Assembly: GCA_935421135.1 (NCBI GenBank)
Contig: OW285192.1
Span: forward strand, 6,280,001-6,344,000
DNA: 64,000 nucleotides
Origin: Bugulina stolonifera
Taxonomy: Eukaryota > Bryozoa > Gymnolaemata > Cheilostomatida > Bugulidae
Direction of reading: 5' to 3'
Shown here in pieces: positions 63,758 through 64,000 of the stretch (positions are counted from its first letter, which is position 1; each line of letters begins with the position of its first letter). A model generated the notes under the pieces. The model saw only the letters and a program-made list of their open reading frames with translations, had not been told where the DNA came from and did not search any database. The position numbers and the translations under genes were made by a program.

Positions 63758-64000
63758 GTAAATAACTCCACGTGCCCATATGTTGTTCAGTTGTCGTCCA
63801 CAACTGTGCTCATCTCTCTTATAACTTGAAGTGATATTCATCATTCTTTCTATCTGTACAATTACGTCTGTCATATCCTGTAGTTTTGTTCCTCCATATA
63901 CATATGATATACCCCCCCCCCCATCCCACAGTTTTATTACTGGAGCTCTGCTATATTAGACCATCGAATGTGCCTCTTCATAATTAACGTGTAGTGTAAT

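Overview
The window is animal nuclear DNA: AT-rich, with spliceosomal introns, polyadenylation signals, microsatellites and many mobile elements. A nuclear receptor fixes the kingdom as Metazoa. Strongly divergent proteins plus MULE-like and hAT-like elements, a Ty3/gypsy element, several LINE types, tRNA-derived SINEs and hammerhead ribozymes suggest a marine invertebrate such as a sponge or cnidarian, but the sequence does not settle the phylum.

Four host genes could be assembled exon by exon with GT-AG junctions and consistent phases. (1) 9784-12684, minus: MPDU1, a dolichol-phosphate-mannose utilisation PQ-loop membrane protein, 6 exons, 237 aa. (2) 25829-36776, plus: a nuclear receptor of 12 exons, 603 aa, with an NR5-like DNA-binding domain and an altered AF-2 helix. 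(3) 45928-54340, plus: a cytosolic 5'-nucleotidase domain protein (NT5DC2/3 type) of the HAD superfamily, 12 exons found, first exon not found. Six tandem tRNA-Lys(CTT) genes lie in one of its introns. (4) 56782-62736, plus: a secreted cholinesterase-like protein, 12 exons, 573 aa, lacking catalytic residues. A probable first exon of a fifth gene starts at 63686. The genes show no evident shared pathway.

Between them lie transposon graveyards. 13.4-19.1 kb holds a MULE-like arm and a Ty3/gypsy element with identical LTRs and two frame breaks. 20-23.3 kb holds SINE, LINE and foldback remains and two well-formed type I hammerhead ribozymes 300 bp apart on the minus strand. 37.4-45.1 kb holds a 4.7-kb MULE-like foldback element (9-bp TSD) and a 2.3-kb hAT-like element (8-bp TSD), each with a 5'-truncated LINE inside it. 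Positions 1-9783 contain no recognisable gene.

The most interesting signals are the hammerhead pair, which could release a circularisable RNA of about 302 nt; three independent tandem duplications that each begin at a 5' splice site; the intronic tRNA-Lys array; and the loss of key residues in the receptor (AF-2) and in the esterase (catalytic Ser, His and oxyanion loop).
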